Assembly (NCBI GenBank): GCA_017516925.1
Contig: JAFXAQ010000033.1
Span: forward strand, 1 to 64,000
Reading direction: 5' to 3'
Source of the DNA: Oscillospiraceae bacterium
GTDB taxonomy: Bacteria > Bacillota > Clostridia > Oscillospirales > Oscillospiraceae
DNA length: 64,000 nucleotides
Shown here in pieces: positions 63,317-64,000 of the stretch; the stretch's first letter is position 1; every line of letters starts with the position of its first letter. The notes under the pieces were generated by a model. The model made no database searches. It had not been told where the DNA came from and saw nothing but the letters and a program-made list of their open reading frames with translations. The position numbers were made by a program, and so were the translations under genes.

Positions 63317-64000
63317 ATGACGATGAGAATTTTTTCTGAGCTCAAAAAGCATTTTTTTCTTTTTCAGGAGTTAACCAAGCGGGATTTCAAAAAGAAATAT
63401 AAGCGGACAGTTTTGGGTATGGGCTGGAGTGTGCTCTCTCCTCTGCTGCAGCTGCTGGTAATGTCGCTTGTGTTTGGTGAGATTTTCGGAAAGGATATGC
63501 CCCACTTTACGATTTACCTGTTCTGCGGTGTGCTGATATTCAACTACTTTACCGAATCCACCAAAAGCGGTATGCGGGCAATTTTAGAAAATGCCGCAAT
63601 TTTGCAAAAGGTGAATGTTCCCAAATATCTGTTCCTGGCTTCCAAAAACCTGTCTTCGCTGATCAACTTTGGATTAACAATGCTGGTATTTCTTGCATTT
63701 TGCGTGGTTGACCGCATTGCTTTCTCCTGGCGCTTTTTTGCGCTGCTGTATCCGGTTGCGTTCCTTTTGGTGTTCAACTTGGGTATGGGTATGATATTTT
63801 CTGCGCTGAATGTGTTTTTCCGGGACATCAGCTACCTGTATGACATTTTTGTTATGCTGCTGCGGTATTTGTCTGCAATCTTCTATACAGTGGACCGGTT
63901 CAGCCCTGCTGTGCAAAGACTCTTTTATATAAACCCGCTTTACTGCTATATCCGGTACTTTCGTATCGTTGTGCTGGAAGGTGGTCTTCCCTCTGGGCTG
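63317..64000 (+). CDS. ABC-2-type polysaccharide export permease (3' truncated)
   Basis: 228 codons are open to the window edge. N-terminal KRDFKKKYKRTVLGMGWSVLSPLLQ, then four to five helices and FFRDISYLYDIFVMLLRY, typical of TagG/Wzm. With the expected ATPase beyond the edge it would export the finished polymer. Start at ATG 63317, or possibly 63323. Confidence 0.92.
   Translation, partial: MTMRIFSELKKHFFLFQELTKRDFKKKYKRTVLGMGWSVLSPLLQLLVMSLVFGEIFGKDMPHFTIYLFCGVLIFNYFTESTKSGMRAILENAAILQKVNVPKYLFLASKNLSSLINFGLTMLVFLAFCVVDRIAFSWRFFALLYPVAFLLVFNLGMGMIFSALNVFFRDISYLYDIFVMLLRYLSAIFYTVDRFSPAVQRLFYINPLYCYIRYFRIVVLEGGLPSGL

Overview
The window looks like a chromosomal segment of an obligately anaerobic Gram-positive member of the Clostridia, most plausibly Oscillospirales-like. 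The supporting signs are canonical sigma-A promoters, strong GGAGG ribosome binding sites and U-tract terminators. Further signs are rubrerythrin, a ferredoxin-type [FeFe] hydrogenase, a GlpP antiterminator, a lysine riboswitch, a glycosyl-hydrolase/AraC sugar locus and a teichoic-acid-like glycopolymer cluster. No rRNA, IS transposase, phage gene or CRISPR array was seen. The species assignment is inference.

Layout. Bases 1-8.8 kb hold the end of a large Ig-like surface protein, a GtrA protein, a membrane Fe-S/thioredoxin fusion with a 56-residue CXXC partner and a C-GCAxxG-C-C protein, a prolyl-tRNA editing protein, a long noncoding stretch with the signature of a structured RNA (about 4057-4507, minus strand), a D12-class DNA adenine methylase, a TrmH-family methyltransferase, thioredoxin, TspO and rubrerythrin. 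Bases 8.8-18.9 kb carry a fucose/arabinose-isomerase-like protein, a ceramidase-like lipoprotein, a GlpP-controlled glycerol-3-phosphate oxidation operon with two terminator-bearing leaders, two HAD phosphatases, a 2H-phosphoesterase-like protein and MgtC. Bases 18.9-34.7 kb form a carbohydrate/surface-glycan locus: serine hydrolase, three AraC regulators, a 1,413-residue secreted metallophosphoesterase, GH2 and GH42-like glycosidases and two tandem Gfo/Idh/MocA dehydrogenases. No sugar transporter is present.

Bases 34.9-48 kb are mixed metabolism and redox genes: a DUF362 Fe-S protein, an acyltransferase, a ferredoxin-like pair, a Crp/Fnr regulator overlapping a nitroreductase, LysR/MFS/class II amidotransferase, a GH1 beta-glucosidase, a rhodanese lipoprotein, an XRE-superoxide-reductase-like fusion, a YeiH permease, and a TIGR04076-methyltransferase fusion. 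Bases 49-51.6 kb are a lysine-riboswitch-controlled dapA-lysA operon. Bases 51.6-57.8 kb contain a small kinase, a ferritin-like/VIT1 metal transporter, a lipid-type methyltransferase, a small divergent XRE locus with a palindromic operator, a dense array of short hairpins, tRNA-Pro(UGG) with a partial duplicate, and a monomeric [FeFe] hydrogenase plus NUDIX hydrolase. From 57.8 kb to the right edge runs a surface glycopolymer operon (glf, polyprenyl glycosylphosphotransferase, DUF4422, LicD, CDP-glycerol glycerophosphotransferase, ABC export permease, cut by the window end).

The most unusual items are the unassigned structured RNA at 4.1-4.5 kb, which has long-range stems and a potential 9-bp pseudoknot, the AGTGATATT/AATATCACT hairpin array at 55.0-55.2 kb, and several domain fusions. 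These calls come from reading the sequence; no database search or folding program was run.
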